DNA from: Erythrophleum ivorense
Taxonomy: Eukaryota; Streptophyta; Magnoliopsida; Fabales; Fabaceae
Length of the DNA stretch: 64,000 nucleotides
Assembly (NCBI GenBank): GCA_026724425.1
Contig: JAIUCV010000001.1
Coordinates: forward strand, 22,195,802-22,259,801
Reading direction: 5' to 3'
Numbering within the stretch: position 1 is the stretch's first letter; every line of letters starts with the position of its first letter. Of this stretch, positions 46,540 to 58,457 are shown piece after piece. A model generated the notes under the pieces. That model did no database searches and was not told the DNA's origin. It saw only the letters and a list, made by a program, of their open reading frames with translations. The translations under genes and the position numbers were made by a program.

Positions 46540-48936
46540 GAAAAATACTCCTTTAAACACAATTTGAAAGTCATTATGAAAATCAAGTTATAAACCTTTT
46601 TAAAAGAATATTCATAAAGACCTAAATCCTAAGGACACTCAAGTCACGCATTCACTTTTTTAATATTTACAAAACTATATTTCTTGTCATGCATGTTTTT
46701 TCATTCACTTAGTCGATTTGGTTCAACCAATTTTATTTTTTTTGGGTCTCTGCGCGCAATTATTACTTTGATCAGTTTACTTTTAAAAGAATACTTATAC
46801 AGACCCAAATCCTAATTACAATGTTTCTTTTAATTTTAACAAAAACTCAATTTTCTCATAAAACACAATGTACTTTTCTTATTCCAAAAATTTTTTAATG
46901 CTTGTGGCTTTGCAGGTACAATGAATGTCGAAATTTCAGCCTTATAATATGGATCATGATTTTATATTTCTAACAATACATATTCTCTTGTTATAATATA
47001 ATTAATTATTAAATATAAAATAATAGTTTGCTATTTTAATTTTAATAAATTTATTACAATAATTATATTTATTAATTAAATTAAAATTAAACTAATTTTT
47101 ACAAAAAAATATTAATTATTAAATAAGTTAATAGTTTAAGCCATTATTTAATAGAATATTATAGTATATACATATAATAATTAATTGAGCCATTACTAAA
47201 AAGAATCATATGTTCTCAAAACATAAAATCATTATTCTTTTCATGAAGTTCACTCATAGACTAAAATCTTAATCCTCCATTGATTCTATCACATGCACCC
47301 AAAGACGCTCAAATCTCACCCGTCTTCATTTTTTTAATATTTATAAAATAATATTCATTGTCATACGGTGATATCTTTTTATATAATTCAGGGAAAGTAA
47401 GCAGCTTTATAGAATAAACAGCCATGACTACCCTCTGAGGCGTTAATTAGACAACTTCCTATTCATTCAAACGGTACGTTGACTCTGACTACTGTGCTTA
47501 GCATAAATGATGGAAGGTTTGCCGGCAAAGGAACTTTAATAATAAAGGATGTGTGTAGCAAATGCCAAGGACGGGATACAAACCCGAGAAAAGGAGATTG
47601 GGGTTCTCTTCATTCATAACGAGAATATGACCTTTCATTCTGTTCAGTCTATATTCAACTTTTTTTATAAGGTTAATATATATATATATATAAGTCAAAT
47701 GAAAAGTCATAATCCTCCCTAACGAGAAAAGGTGGGAACGTCATAGGAAGATTCTCCGTGTAGAAGATGTCTTGCCAGTTTAGAACAGAGATGCCGAAGT
47801 TGCTGATTTTGGCTTTCACTATTGAAGCATGTGCCAGTGACGACCTTGTGGTCTTCACTTTGTCCAAGAACGATCACATTGTATTTAATTACATCAAGAA
47901 AAAACGAGAGGCCGGATGGATGAATTTTATGATTTTCTTAATTATATATGGCAAGTTTTGGAAAATTTTCAGACATTGGTCTAATTCACCATCTTTGTGA
48001 AACATTTTACAATACAATTTTAGTTACTATGCAAGATTTAATCGAGCAACATTTGACCCTCCTTTCTTTTTCCTTTCAGTTGTATGGTAATAATATTTTC
48101 TGATTAGCTCATGTGTTAATCGATGTTGGATTCTCCTACTAGTGATCTCAAAGACGTTTTTTCCAATATAGACTTGATGCATTTTAGAAAAAAAATTCTT
48201 ATATAGGTTCTGACTCCACCTAAGATTTGAACCAAAATAGTAAAAGTAAAGAATACACATTTTTAATCACTAAGTTAACCCCTTAAAATTTTTAACCCTC
48301 AATTTGCTCACACAGTTATGAAGGTACTCATCATGTTGCGGAAAACGGCTTCATGTAATTTCTCCGTGGTGACCTTACAGCAGGATGATAAAATGGGAAT
48401 ATAAGTTGGTGATTACGCTAGTTTACTTTTGGTTTTCATCATAAAAGAAACGGTATATTTGGGTTATTTTGAGATTGAAGCTTTATGAAGTTCTTGAAGG
48501 TTAATTTGTCGTAATTTACAGATATAACAGTAAATGATTAGGAATATAAAAGCCTATTTGGTAGCAGAAGGATGATTTTTTGCATTATTTATTATGTTTT
48601 TATTATTAATCAATATCTAACTTTTTATTATTTTTTTAAATTATGAGTACAAGAGTTATTTTTTTCATTTTTTTTAATTTTTATTTCAAGATCTAATATT
48701 TTATGTATCAAACAACCCCTAACTGTATTATAAATTCGTTATGAATTAACAACACTCAACTTTCTTCTATTGTATTTGTGAATTATTTGCTACATGTTAA
48801 TTTCTTTTATATAATTTTCAGAAAATAAATTATTTGATTATGTAATCAGGGGCCAAGGCAAATGTTTTCTCTTGGGAGGACATGACTGTAGATTATAATA
48901 TATAATATTCCTTGTAAAAAAATTTATAATTACTCT

Positions 48937-48939
<3 letters not shown>

Positions 48940-48968
<29 letters not shown>
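48940..48968. repeat. (TA)n microsatellite
   Basis: About 14 uninterrupted TA units, roughly 1 kb upstream of the RLP start. Confidence 0.9.
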
Positions 48969-48970
<2 letters not shown>

Positions 48971-49478
48971 ACCCATTCATGATTTAATGATAAAAATAAT
49001 AATAAGCAAGGCAATATATCAATTTTATAAGTGAGAAGAGATTGGAAAGTTAGAGATAATGTAAATTCAAATGACAAGTTGAAAAATATTTAATAAAAAA
49101 GAAAAATATCTTAAAAATTAGAAAGAGTAGATGTCAAATAAAGTGACAATATAAAAAAATAAAAATAAAATAAATAAGGAAGATTGAGAAAAAAATGATG
49201 ATCTTCACTCTTTCATACTATAGCGTACTAATATAAAAATACAAATAGAAGCCTTTTGACTTCAATAAAATATTGTCATTAAGAGTTTGTCATTTTTAAT
49301 TTTATTATTCCATAAGAGTTATATATAATTGTTAAAATAGCTTATTATTTATAAAAATTAAATAATAAACAATAATATTTTATCATTGAAAATATAGCAT
49401 ATATTAAATTATCACATTTTTTATATGTATATAAAATTTAATTTTTGAAAAAGAATATATATATATATCAATTCATAA

Positions 49479-49509
49479 GTTGTGTGTCTATGTGTGCACA
49501 TGTGTATTT

Positions 49510-49548
<39 letters not shown>

Positions 49549-49552
49549 CACA
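49479..49552. repeat. Alternating purine-pyrimidine tract (TG)-(TA)-(CA)
   Basis: TGTGTG-type sequence, then about 15 TA units (49513-49541), then GCACACACACA form a nearly self-complementary tract of about 70 bp. It lies about 370 bp before the RLP start codon. Confidence 0.7.
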
Positions 49553-49669
49553 TCCTATATAAGTTGATTGTGGAGATGATGCTGAGTTTGATTTGTAAGT
49601 AACGTTAATAAGTCCTTTAACAAAAATTTCATTAATAATAATTAATAGGGGAAAAATTAAATTTAAAGT

Positions 49670-49675
49670 TTGACC
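49670..49675 (+). promoter_or_regulatory. W-box-like TTGACC upstream of the RLP
   Basis: TTGACC matches the core bound by WRKY factors, common in promoters of defence receptors. It lies about 250 bp before the start codon. A six-base match has low specificity. Confidence 0.25.
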
Positions 49676-49831
49676 AATTAAATTTAATAAAAACTATATC
49701 AAATTTTCTCCCTAAATGTAACTCCCATGTTGCCCACCCTATTATCATTTGATTGAAGACTAATAGATGTTAGGATTTTTTTAATATAAAAAAGAATTAA
49801 GTAACTACATAAAGGTATTGGTTATCTAGAT

Positions 49832-49841
49832 AGTATATATA
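49832..49841 (+). promoter_or_regulatory. TATA box of the RLP gene
   Basis: The sequence AGTATATATA lies about 85 bp before the first ATG (49923) and 135 bp before the second (49974), with no other good TATA box between. The spacing fits a short 5' leader. Confidence 0.5.
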
Positions 49842-49922
49842 TGTTGTATGCCATTTCTAAATTCTTAATGGCTTCTATCACAACATTGTCTTAGCTTTGC
49901 TTTAGCTTCTTATCATATTCAA

Positions 49923-52745
49923 TTGCTTTCGTCAATTCCTACCCCAATTCTATTCCATATCCTCTTGATCAATATGGTTCTCAAATTCATTGTTTTCTCT
50001 TTCATGTTTCTAGTGCACATGTCAATGAGCATGGGACTATTGTGCATAGAGAAGGAAAGAGAAGCATTGCTTTCTCTAAAACAAGGATTTCGAGATGAAA
50101 ATGGACTGCTTTCTTCATGGGGAAGTGGAGAGAATCAATATGAATGCTGCAAATGGGAAGTTGTTTCATGTAATAACCAAACAGGTCACGTGCTTAAACT
50201 TGATCTTCGCAATAAAGATTTAGCAGGTATGATAAGCCCATCACTAGCTGAATTGCATCATTTGAATTACTTAGATCTTAGTGGCAATGATTTTGATGTG
50301 AGCTGGCACTCTCTGAAGTTCATAGGCTCTTTAATTCACCTGAAATACCTTAACCTATCAAATTATTGGTTTGAAGGACAATTCCCTAATGAATTTGGGA
50401 ATCTTACCCATTTGCAATATCTTGATCTTGGTGGAAACAATCTTGATGGTGAATTTCCTACTCAGCTTTTGAACCTGTCACACTTAAAACATCTTGACCT
50501 TAGTTACAACAATTTCCATGGTGTAATACCACATCAACTTAGCAATCTTTCTTGCTTGCAATATCTTTACATTGGCTATTACCCCAACATTAATGGATCT
50601 TATTTGAGATCCAATCTAGAGTGGGTGGCTTATCTTTCCTCATCTTTGACTACTCTTAAACTCCAGAGTGTGGACCTTAGTATTAATGCAAACAATTGGC
50701 TAGAATTGACAAGCAATCTTCCTCTTCTAAAAGAATTAATGTTAAGCCATTGCAATCTTTCTGACAATGTTGCTCCTTTGTCTTTTTCCACCATGAACAT
50801 TTCTTATTCTCTTACTGTCATTGATATCTCTTACAATAACCTCACGTCCTCAATATTTGATTGGATGTCCGAATCTTTGCGGGATATATGCAGTTTACGT
50901 GAACTACATCTATCTTACAATAAGTTGAGTGGACAACTTCAAGATTTTGTTTCAAATTTCCCTCAATGTAAACAAAAATCATTGAAGATTTTGAAACTTG
51001 ATCACAATCAAATAAGCGGAACTTTACCTACAAGCATTGGACATTTGTCTGAGTTAGAGTTGTTATCCATTTCAAAAAACTCCTTAAAAGGTATAATCAC
51101 TGAAGCTCATTTCACCAATCTATCTAAACTCAACTTCTTGGATTTGTCTTACAATGCACTTGTCCTAAACATTAGTGCTGACTGGGTTCCTCCATTCCAA
51201 TTGGAGAGTTTATGTTTAAATTCTATCAAGGTGGGTCCTTATTTTCCAATGTGGCTTCGCACACAAAAGGATTACTATAAGTTGGGCATGTCGAGTTCTC
51301 AAATTTTTGATACAATTCCCCATTGGTTTTGGAGCCTTTCTACTAATTTGAAATATTTAGATCTCTCTTGTAACCATATAAGAGGTGAAATTCCAAATTT
51401 GGAAGTAAAGTTTTTTCTACAACCAAAAATAGATTTGAGCTCAAATCTCTTCATTGGCCAAATTCCATCCTTTTTAATTACAACCTCATCATTGCATCTA
51501 AATGATAATAAGTTCACAGATTCTAGTTTGTTCCTTTGCACAGAAATAGCCAATGACATGTCCTTTCTCAATCTCTCAAATAATCAATTGTCTAAACTAT
51601 CAAATTGTTGGAAGAATTTCAAATCACTTTCTATTTTGGATTTGAGTAATAATAAGATGTCTATGAAGATTTCGGCATCGATGGGCTTTCTGTTTAATAT
51701 TCAAGTTTTATTTTTAAGGAACAATAATCTAACTGGGGAAATTCCCCTATCTCTAGGTAATTGCAAAAAGTTGACAATTTTTGATGTGAGTTATAACAAA
51801 TTATTTGGGGCTATACCAGCATGGATTGGGGACAAACTTCAGAAGTTAGTTGTCCTTATTTTAAAATTCAATCAATTCTATGGATCCCTGCCAATGAATA
51901 TTTGTTCACTTGATTCACTTCAAATATTAGACCTTTCTCATAACAATATATCAAGAAGCATACCAAAATGTGTCAACAAGCTTACTGCCATGGCCAGTCA
52001 AACACATCTAAATTCAACTATTGAATTCTTTTCTTCAATAGCGCTTAATGGTTCTACAGTTATGGTTTATGATGCTAGTATAATGGTCACATGGAAAAGA
52101 AAAAATTCAGAGTACAAAAGGACCCTCGGATTGTTGAGAATAATTGATCTCTCAAGCAATAGGTTTGAAGGAGAAATTCCAAGTGAGCTTATGGATCTTA
52201 TTGGTTTGCATTCCTTAAACATTTCAAGAAACATGTTGTGTGGATATATTCCTTCCACTATTGGTCAATTGAAATCATTAGAAGTTCTTGATTTATCAAG
52301 GAACTTCTTGTTTGGGACAATCCCATCAAGTCTTTCTGAATTAAGTTTTCTCAGTATGCTAGACTTGGCATATAATAACTTATCAGGACCAATTCCAAAG
52401 GGCACCCAAATACAAAGCTTTGAAGTTACTTCTTTTATGGGGAATCCAGAACTCTGTGGAGCACCCCTTCCTAAAATTTGTCCGAATGGGGTAATATATG
52501 ATAGCCTAAATGATGGGAATGATAGTGATGACAATCATATTTCAGATCAAAGCTTCTACATGAGCATGGCAATTGGATTTGTTGTTGGGTTTTGGGGAAT
52601 TTGTGGCTCATTATGTTTGAACAAGCCTTGGAGATATGCTTATTTCAAATTCTTGAGAGAGATATACAATTGGATCTATGTATTGGTGGCATTAAATATA
52701 GCAAAGTTGCGAAGCAAATTCAATGGCTTCAAGGTAATTCACTAA
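49923..52745 (+). CDS. LRR receptor-like protein (RLP, Cf/EIX-like), 940 aa, single exon
   Basis: An intact frame encodes a type I membrane protein. A hydrophobic signal segment lies at about 18-39; translation may start at M1 or at M18 (49974), which would leave a cleaner signal peptide. An LRRNT cap follows (CIEKEREALLSLKQGF, then ECCKWEVVSC, about 41-83). About 25 plant-type LRRs (LxxLxxLxLSxNxLxGxIP) fill about 92-690. A non-LRR island lies at about 690-735, then four LRRs (736-830), a C-cap (GNPELCGAPLP, 840-850), an acidic stretch (DGNDSDDN, 864-871), a membrane helix (about 878-899) and a ~40-residue tail without kinase domain. This is the layout of RLPs such as Cf and EIX receptors, which sense apoplastic ligands and signal with partner kinases such as SOBIR1. 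Several N-glycosylation sites are present. The ligand cannot be predicted. A decayed relative follows 830 bp downstream. Confidence 0.95.
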   Translation: MLSSIPTPILFHILLINMVLKFIVFSFMFLVHMSMSMGLLCIEKEREALLSLKQGFRDENGLLSSWGSGENQYECCKWEVVSCNNQTGHVLKLDLRNKDLAGMISPSLAELHHLNYLDLSGNDFDVSWHSLKFIGSLIHLKYLNLSNYWFEGQFPNEFGNLTHLQYLDLGGNNLDGEFPTQLLNLSHLKHLDLSYNNFHGVIPHQLSNLSCLQYLYIGYYPNINGSYLRSNLEWVAYLSSSLTTLKLQSVDLSINANNWLELTSNLPLLKELMLSHCNLSDNVAPLSFSTMNISYSLTVIDISYNNLTSSIFDWMSESLRDICSLRELHLSYNKLSGQLQDFVSNFPQCKQKSLKILKLDHNQISGTLPTSIGHLSELELLSISKNSLKGIITEAHFTNLSKLNFLDLSYNALVLNISADWVPPFQLESLCLNSIKVGPYFPMWLRTQKDYYKLGMSSSQIFDTIPHWFWSLSTNLKYLDLSCNHIRGEIPNLEVKFFLQPKIDLSSNLFIGQIPSFLITTSSLHLNDNKFTDSSLFLCTEIANDMSFLNLSNNQLSKLSNCWKNFKSLSILDLSNNKMSMKISASMGFLFNIQVLFLRNNNLTGEIPLSLGNCKKLTIFDVSYNKLFGAIPAWIGDKLQKLVVLILKFNQFYGSLPMNICSLDSLQILDLSHNNISRSIPKCVNKLTAMASQTHLNSTIEFFSSIALNGSTVMVYDASIMVTWKRKNSEYKRTLGLLRIIDLSSNRFEGEIPSELMDLIGLHSLNISRNMLCGYIPSTIGQLKSLEVLDLSRNFLFGTIPSSLSELSFLSMLDLAYNNLSGPIPKGTQIQSFEVTSFMGNPELCGAPLPKICPNGVIYDSLNDGNDSDDNHISDQSFYMSMAIGFVVGFWGICGSLCLNKPWRYAYFKFLREIYNWIYVLVALNIAKLRSKFNGFKVIH

Positions 52746-53577
52746 TCCAAATTTTAATAAAAAAATTAGAATAAAAAGAACAAAGCTTGTAGTGCGCTTA
52801 GTTATAAATACTAGTAAACAAACATATAAATTGTCATTTGACTATGCAATTTGATGATTGTTGTGTTGGTTATAGTTTCATTCAAAAGTTCACACACTTT
52901 TTTATGATTATTTTAATCATGAATTATATAACAAATCAATTATTTCTAGAGATATGTGAAATTTTGAGTTATTAAAAATAGCCATAGGACTATTATTATT
53001 TTTCTTTCTATATATATATATATATAAGATTATATTTATTATGCGCTAATTAATCACCATTTTGAAGAAGGATTTCATAGTATTGTGTCCTTTTCTAATG
53101 AAATTATAGTTTAGTAGCTTTTATTGCTCAAGTAGCTACTAGCTTGACAAGGTTTGATGATATTGATTCACTTTAATTATTATGCACTTCTTAATTAATG
53201 ATTCTTGCATGTAATATTTGAAAAGATGTCGCAGTTTTAGTTCTGTTCCTATGAGTGTTTGATACTAATGGTAGCATTAATGATTTATCAGGATTAGCTG
53301 AGGTGTCTCGAGCAGAGAAAGTTGTGCCAACTAAAAGATGCACTAGAGTTAAAATTTTCTTTCTTCAGAATTCCCCACTACATGTTTCCTCTTTTTGTTT
53401 TGCATTATAAGAAGTATCGCATGTGATTTAGTATGTACGGTGTATTTTGATGAAATTTCTACATGATTCATCATTTCTTTGCAACTGCCAAATTATTACC
53501 AATATATGTGGTTTTGGGATTTTACCTAAAAATATTAGGTAATTAATCTGTCATAATTATTGAACTTCTTTCTATTG
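52746..53577. other. Spacer between the RLP and its pseudogene
   Basis: AT-rich DNA with a short TA run (about 53010-53027). No frame is recognised. The 3' end of the RLP transcript should lie in its first few hundred bases; no clear polyadenylation signal stands out from the AT-rich background. Confidence 0.45.
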
Positions 53578-54523
53578 TAGAGAACTCCTTAAAAAGGCAT
53601 GGTCACTAAAGATCATTCCACCAATCTCTCTAAGTTAAGATTTTGAATCTATCTAGAAATGCACTTGTCATAAACAATAGCAATGACTAGATTCCACCAT
53701 TCCAAACATGGAGAATAGACTTGACTCATTGCAAGGTGGCTTCACACTCAGGAAAAATATCATTAGTTAGAGATGTCAGGATGTCACATCTCATTTTCAT
53801 TTTAGAACCTGCCTCGCTTCATGAAAGTTTTAGATCTTTCTCATAACCAAATCAAAGGTATGGTTCATATTTGCTTGTAGAATTTTTATACACAATAGGA
53901 AATAGATATGAGCTCAAGCCTCTGTAATAATAAGTTTACAAATTCATCATTCCTTCTTTGCACTTAGAAAGACAATAATATGTCCCTCCTTGATCTCCCA
54001 AATAATGATTTGTCTAAACTCTAGAATACCTAAAACAATTTGGGTTGGCTCGGTTTTCACAAAACATTTCAAGAAACAAACTAAGTGAAAATATTCTTCC
54101 ACTCTTGGGTAATTGAAGTCCTTGAATTTTCTTGATCTATCAAGGAACTTATTTGGAACAACCCCATAAAGTCTTTCTAAATTACATTTTCTTGGTACGC
54201 TAGACTTGTCATATAACAACTTCTTAGGCAAAACTCCAATCGGTACCCAAACTCAAAGCTTTGACGCCACTTCTTTTATGGGTAATCTAGAATCCTATGG
54301 AGCACCCCATCTTAAAAGTTGTCCATATGAGCTAATATATGATGGCCAAAATGATGGGAATGTCGGTGATGGTAATCAAATTTTAGATTGTGGCTTTTAC
54401 ATGAGCATGGCACTTGGATTTATTGTTGAAGTTTTGACTGTTTATGGCACATTAATCTTGAAGAAGTCATGCAGAAGTAATCGTTGGTGGATCTTATCCA
54501 AGGAGAACTGTCTTGATGAATAG
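53578..54523 (+). pseudogene. Truncated, decayed LRR receptor-like protein
   Basis: The sequence parallels the intact RLP with many changes. It starts at the equivalent of residue ~385 (AACTCCTTAAAAAGGCATGG matching the RLP at about 51078). It contains remnants of LRRs with stops and frameshifts, lacks most LRRs between about 560 and 770 including the island, and then matches the last LRRs, the C-cap (SFMGNLESYGAPHLKSC) and the acidic/membrane part (GFYMSMALGFIVEVLTVYG). The last ~105 codons (54206-54523) are open, but no signal peptide or N-terminal cap exists. The tail diverges from the intact gene after KKSC. It is an old partial duplicate of the neighbouring gene or of a lost paralogue. 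Confidence 0.88.
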
Positions 54524-55077
54524 CAAAATTATACATGACCCTAAAAACACAAACAGCAACTTGCAAATATGAATATGAACTCCAAAGCAAGAAGCTCATT
54601 ACATGGCTTTTCATGTGTTCATGTTCCACATCGTTAGTGAAGGCAAGCCCAGATTATCTAAGTTGTTAAAACCAGCACTACGTAGACAAGATCATGCACA
54701 TGATTAACTGTAAAAATGTGAAATATTTTTTAAAAAATTGAAAAAGAGAAAGGATAAACATTGAAAGCTTTGAAAGGGCAGGATCCCCTAAGTATGGTGA
54801 AACACCAAGGCTTGCAAATCCAATCGATGTGACATAACAAAATCAGGGAAAGACAAAAGTGTTAAAATAGAGAATCCAACAACCACATTCAATTAGCTTA
54901 AAAGTTTCACAAGGATTTCAAGATTTAAAAATCGAATCAATACCCCTAAATGCTACTGTAGATACAATACAATATCATACAAGCAATACAATGAAATAAC
55001 TTAACTAATGGCTTAAAAAAAGATGCACAAAAATCTGCAAAGTCAATTATTAGGTTAAGTGACACCTTGGAAATGCT

Positions 55078-55160
55078 CTAGTCATTATTGAGGTCACAAA
55101 CAACTCTCTTTGCCTCCACATTCCATGCCTTGGTCACCCATGTGATGTGCCTATCAAAAG
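55078..55160 (-). pseudogene. Possible exon relic, weak Sm-D2-like wording
   Basis: On the minus strand an acceptor-like AAAG precedes FDRHITWVTKAWNVEAKRV, ending at a stop. The FDRH after an intron in the right phase recalls the plant snRNP Sm-D2 exon AFDRHCNMV, but the match fades after five residues. It is at best a decayed fragment and may be chance. Confidence 0.2.
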
Positions 55161-55878
55161 CTTTAATCAAGAGGAAAAAACTTAATTAAATGAATTTACA
55201 ATATCATGTAAGCAATACAATAAAATAACATGTAACACCATGAGAAACCAATTCACAAACCGAGCGGTCTGACTTACACTTCCAGTCAAGAGACAAGATT
55301 TCTGTGCCACAATAGATGGTTGCATTTCTGGACACTAGAGTTGATGAGTCATAAGTCCATATCCTTTATTAAGATGTATAGAGCAAAGCAAGATAACTTT
55401 TCATGTGCAAATAGATTTCATAAACATTAAGAAAAGCCGCAGACCATTCTCGCAAATACTCAGGGAGAGACAAAGGAAAACACAGAAAACCTACTGCTTA
55501 ACAAATATGTATGTAAGTATATCAAGCTTTTCTTTTTTTTTTTTTGGTTTCTTCCTGATGTGGATGCTGCTCTTCTTATAAATCTCTGCTTATACATTTC
55601 TTAAGTAGTGGCAAATGACTACGACCAAGATATCAAGACTATCAGGACAGTTACGGCCTGAAAGTTCCATACAGGGAAGCACTGGCAATATTGTTCCCAG
55701 ATGCAGAAAAGCAGTATCAACTAGTTACAGTGATTTAATAGTTATAGCCTCCAATAAAAGTCAGCATAATCAGGAAAGTTACATGTTAAGAAGATGACTG
55801 GGTAGGGAGACGAAACAAAAACCATTAATGAGAGTATGAAACTCCAGAAATAAGATATGACTCCACCAGAAAATTTAC

Positions 55879-55956
55879 CTGATGCTCTACTTTGACCTCA
55901 GGAAAATCCTCTTCCTGATGAACTTCCCCATTTTTCTTTGCCACAAGATTAATCAT
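55879..55956 (-). pseudogene. Possible exon relic of unknown gene
   Basis: On the minus strand an ATG opens 26 codons (VAKKNGEVHQEEDFPEVKV within) and stops exactly at a good donor, CAG|GTAAAT. The charged composition differs from the AT-rich surroundings. No family is recognised; it is listed because of the neat splice site. Confidence 0.25.
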
Positions 55957-58457
55957 TACTTTTCTATTTTCATGTATATGATCAGTAGTTAATTAATTTT
56001 TGCGTATGGAAAATAAAATTTATCTTTTACTATCTAAACATTATAAAATAATAGAGTTCATTTATTTGTCAATATGGAAACAATTCAGAAGGGGAAGGAA
56101 AGGATATATATATAAGCATTCCAATGACAGATCTGATAAGGGTAAGCATGAAAAATTGATTTCGCAACTGACTTTAGATTTGTGCACCCCGAGTAATGTG
56201 GAAGGGAATTAGTTTAATTCAAGATTGCCTACCCTTAAACTCCAGGCATTAATTATTACGAAGCCTTGAAAATAATCTATCTTCAATGGATTTGTGAGAA
56301 TATCTGCTACCTGCTCCTTGCTAGGATTTAACATGCACCAATTCAGCTTCATTTGAACTTATATGCTCTTCGTAAAATGGAACCCCACATTAATTAATAT
56401 GCATTCTTCTTTCATTTTATTCGTTGTTCACACAAATTTTCCCACCTTCCTTTTGTTGCAGTTGTAACTCCTTCAGTATTCTGTATAAACATTAAGATTA
56501 AATTTTTTTTATTAGATTCTCCAATAAAAATATAATAGGTAAGAAATTCTTTATAAAACTTAATGCTAAATAGTAAAAATCATACATTTGTTTTTAAATA
56601 TACTTGTCATTGGAGAATTCAATACTCAAAATTCATTTTAAAAAATAAACTAAAGCATTCTGTATGAACTCTGAATGTTTGCAATTCATTAACATTGTAA
56701 TTTTTCCAGCTCACTGAAAAGAACACCTGTGTGTGTTTAGGAGAATCGATTTTGTGAGAAATGACGGTGGAAGAACTATTTTTTTGTAAAAATAATGTAA
56801 CATTCCTGTATTAGGAAGTTTCAGAACCAAATCTGAAAGCCTTAGAATCAAAACTAAACATACATATTGCATCCCCTCCAATGAGAGTTTGATTGACCAC
56901 AGCCACCATGAACAGAAGTTACTGAGCACAAACATTATAGATTTTGATTGATATAGACAGATATGCTCTATGGCTGTACCTGTGAATATATAATTGCATC
57001 TGAAACATGAAGGGGCAAGAAATAACAAACAAAAATATCAAATTTAAAGGTGGAACAAAAAAAGGAATATGAAAATATTTTCTGAAAGAGTAAAAACAAA
57101 CGCATCAAACCATGGAGTCCAATCATGGGACTTTTCCAGCAATTCATTGCCTCTCGTTCCAAAAAATTCTACAACTCTTTCTCTTCTTCCCACTTGCAAT
57201 GCATGAGTAATGTAGTATTAAAAAATAGAAGCCTCCAATTAAGATAAGATGACAATTAGCATGTGAAGATTTGAGGTTTAGCTTTAATATCATTGTTACA
57301 AGCTTAGAGAAGATCCTCTTCCAAAAAACTAGCTTGTAGGGAAGTTAGAGCCTCCAGGCCTTATTTAGATGTCTCACAATGCCTAATGTGAGACTCGATC
57401 CTAAAAGAAACATTTTACCAATGTTACTATGCAATTGGCTCTCATAAGCTTGATCTTTAATTCAGTTTTGCAATTTTATGACTAAAGTGCGCCAAGTTTC
57501 TTGACTTGATCCATCCACAAATTTTCATCGAGGACAATGCAAAACAAAGAAACTGAGTAAAACCTCAAAACTTACATGTGGCAAGGCAACATCACGTTAA
57601 TTTGTCAAAAATGATGTGTATGCTGACTGGGTTCTAATTGGGGTCATGGGTTTCTAAAGTGGGTTTTTATATCCCAAAGGCCCAAACTCTAGGTTGACAT
57701 TACGGTGATGAAGAATAATAAAACTATCATTCATCTATTTGATCTTATTATGCTCTTGTGTTGATTGTGCTTCTTGCTCATACGAACATCTATCTACCCA
57801 TATAAATGAAGCAGAGATGGGCAAAGAAAGGAAGGAAATGTAAGATGTTTGGATTCCATTAAAGCAAAAACTTGAACAGAGTATTTGGTAAGTGTAATAT
57901 GCTTATGAGTATTTATAGTTTGGATGAAACAATGACAAAGCCTCACAAAGAGGAATTACAATAAGAAAGACTATAAAAGAAATAAAAGATTGATAGCTTT
58001 TTTGAAGAAAGGATCAAACGCATCAATTCTGTCTTTTTCAAATCAAAGAGGGGACTCAATGCAATGCAATGCAATGCATAAAGCTAACTATATTCTCTTT
58101 TAAGATCCCAATGCAAGATAACAACTCTAACAGCTTGCAGCCTACGAGGGAAATAAATTTTACTTAGTCTTTACCTATATTTGAGAGTTTATGAGAGAAT
58201 TGAATAAAAGGATAAATAATAGATTAAATAATATGACAATGCAAGCCGTCCTATTTGAGAGTTTAATGGAAAGAGAGAGAGAATTATCATTGAATTGAAA
58301 TAATTTATAAATTTTTTTTAATATTATTTTTACTGAAAATTTTTTGGCAAAAAAATATAATTATAATTATATCATTGGTTAATTCTATTTTATTTCATCA
58401 TTGACCTTTTAATTTGAAGGAATACAAAAAAATGAGATTTTGAATGATTTTTGGAAA

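Larger units (their letters stand above)
46540..49669. other. Intergenic DNA upstream of the RLP gene
   Basis: AT-rich sequence with no supported gene. A less AT-rich island at 47340-47900 has short open frames on both strands (for example 47767-48000) without recognisable motifs. A diverged piece of the upstream duplication lies at about 48313-48420. TA microsatellites occur at 47672-47691 and 48940-48968, and an alternating TG/TA/CA tract at 49479-49552. Confidence 0.45.
54524..58457. other. Intergenic DNA with weak minus-strand exon-like relics
   Basis: No intact gene is seen. Somewhat less AT-rich than the flanks. Two small minus-strand stretches look exon-like (55078-55160 and 55879-55956) and are listed separately. 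A poly-T run lies near 55533-55545, and a short 5-bp periodic run (about AATGC four times) near 58060-58077. The minus-strand frame 56711-57028 has no recognised motif. Confidence 0.4.

Noticed and set aside
47498..48000. Possible small genes around 47.5-48.0 kb
   Set aside because: Short frames on both strands, no motif, no convincing splice sites; left as intergenic.
51299..52534. Minus-strand frames inside the RLP gene
   Set aside because: They are reverse-strand shadows of the LRR coding sequence.
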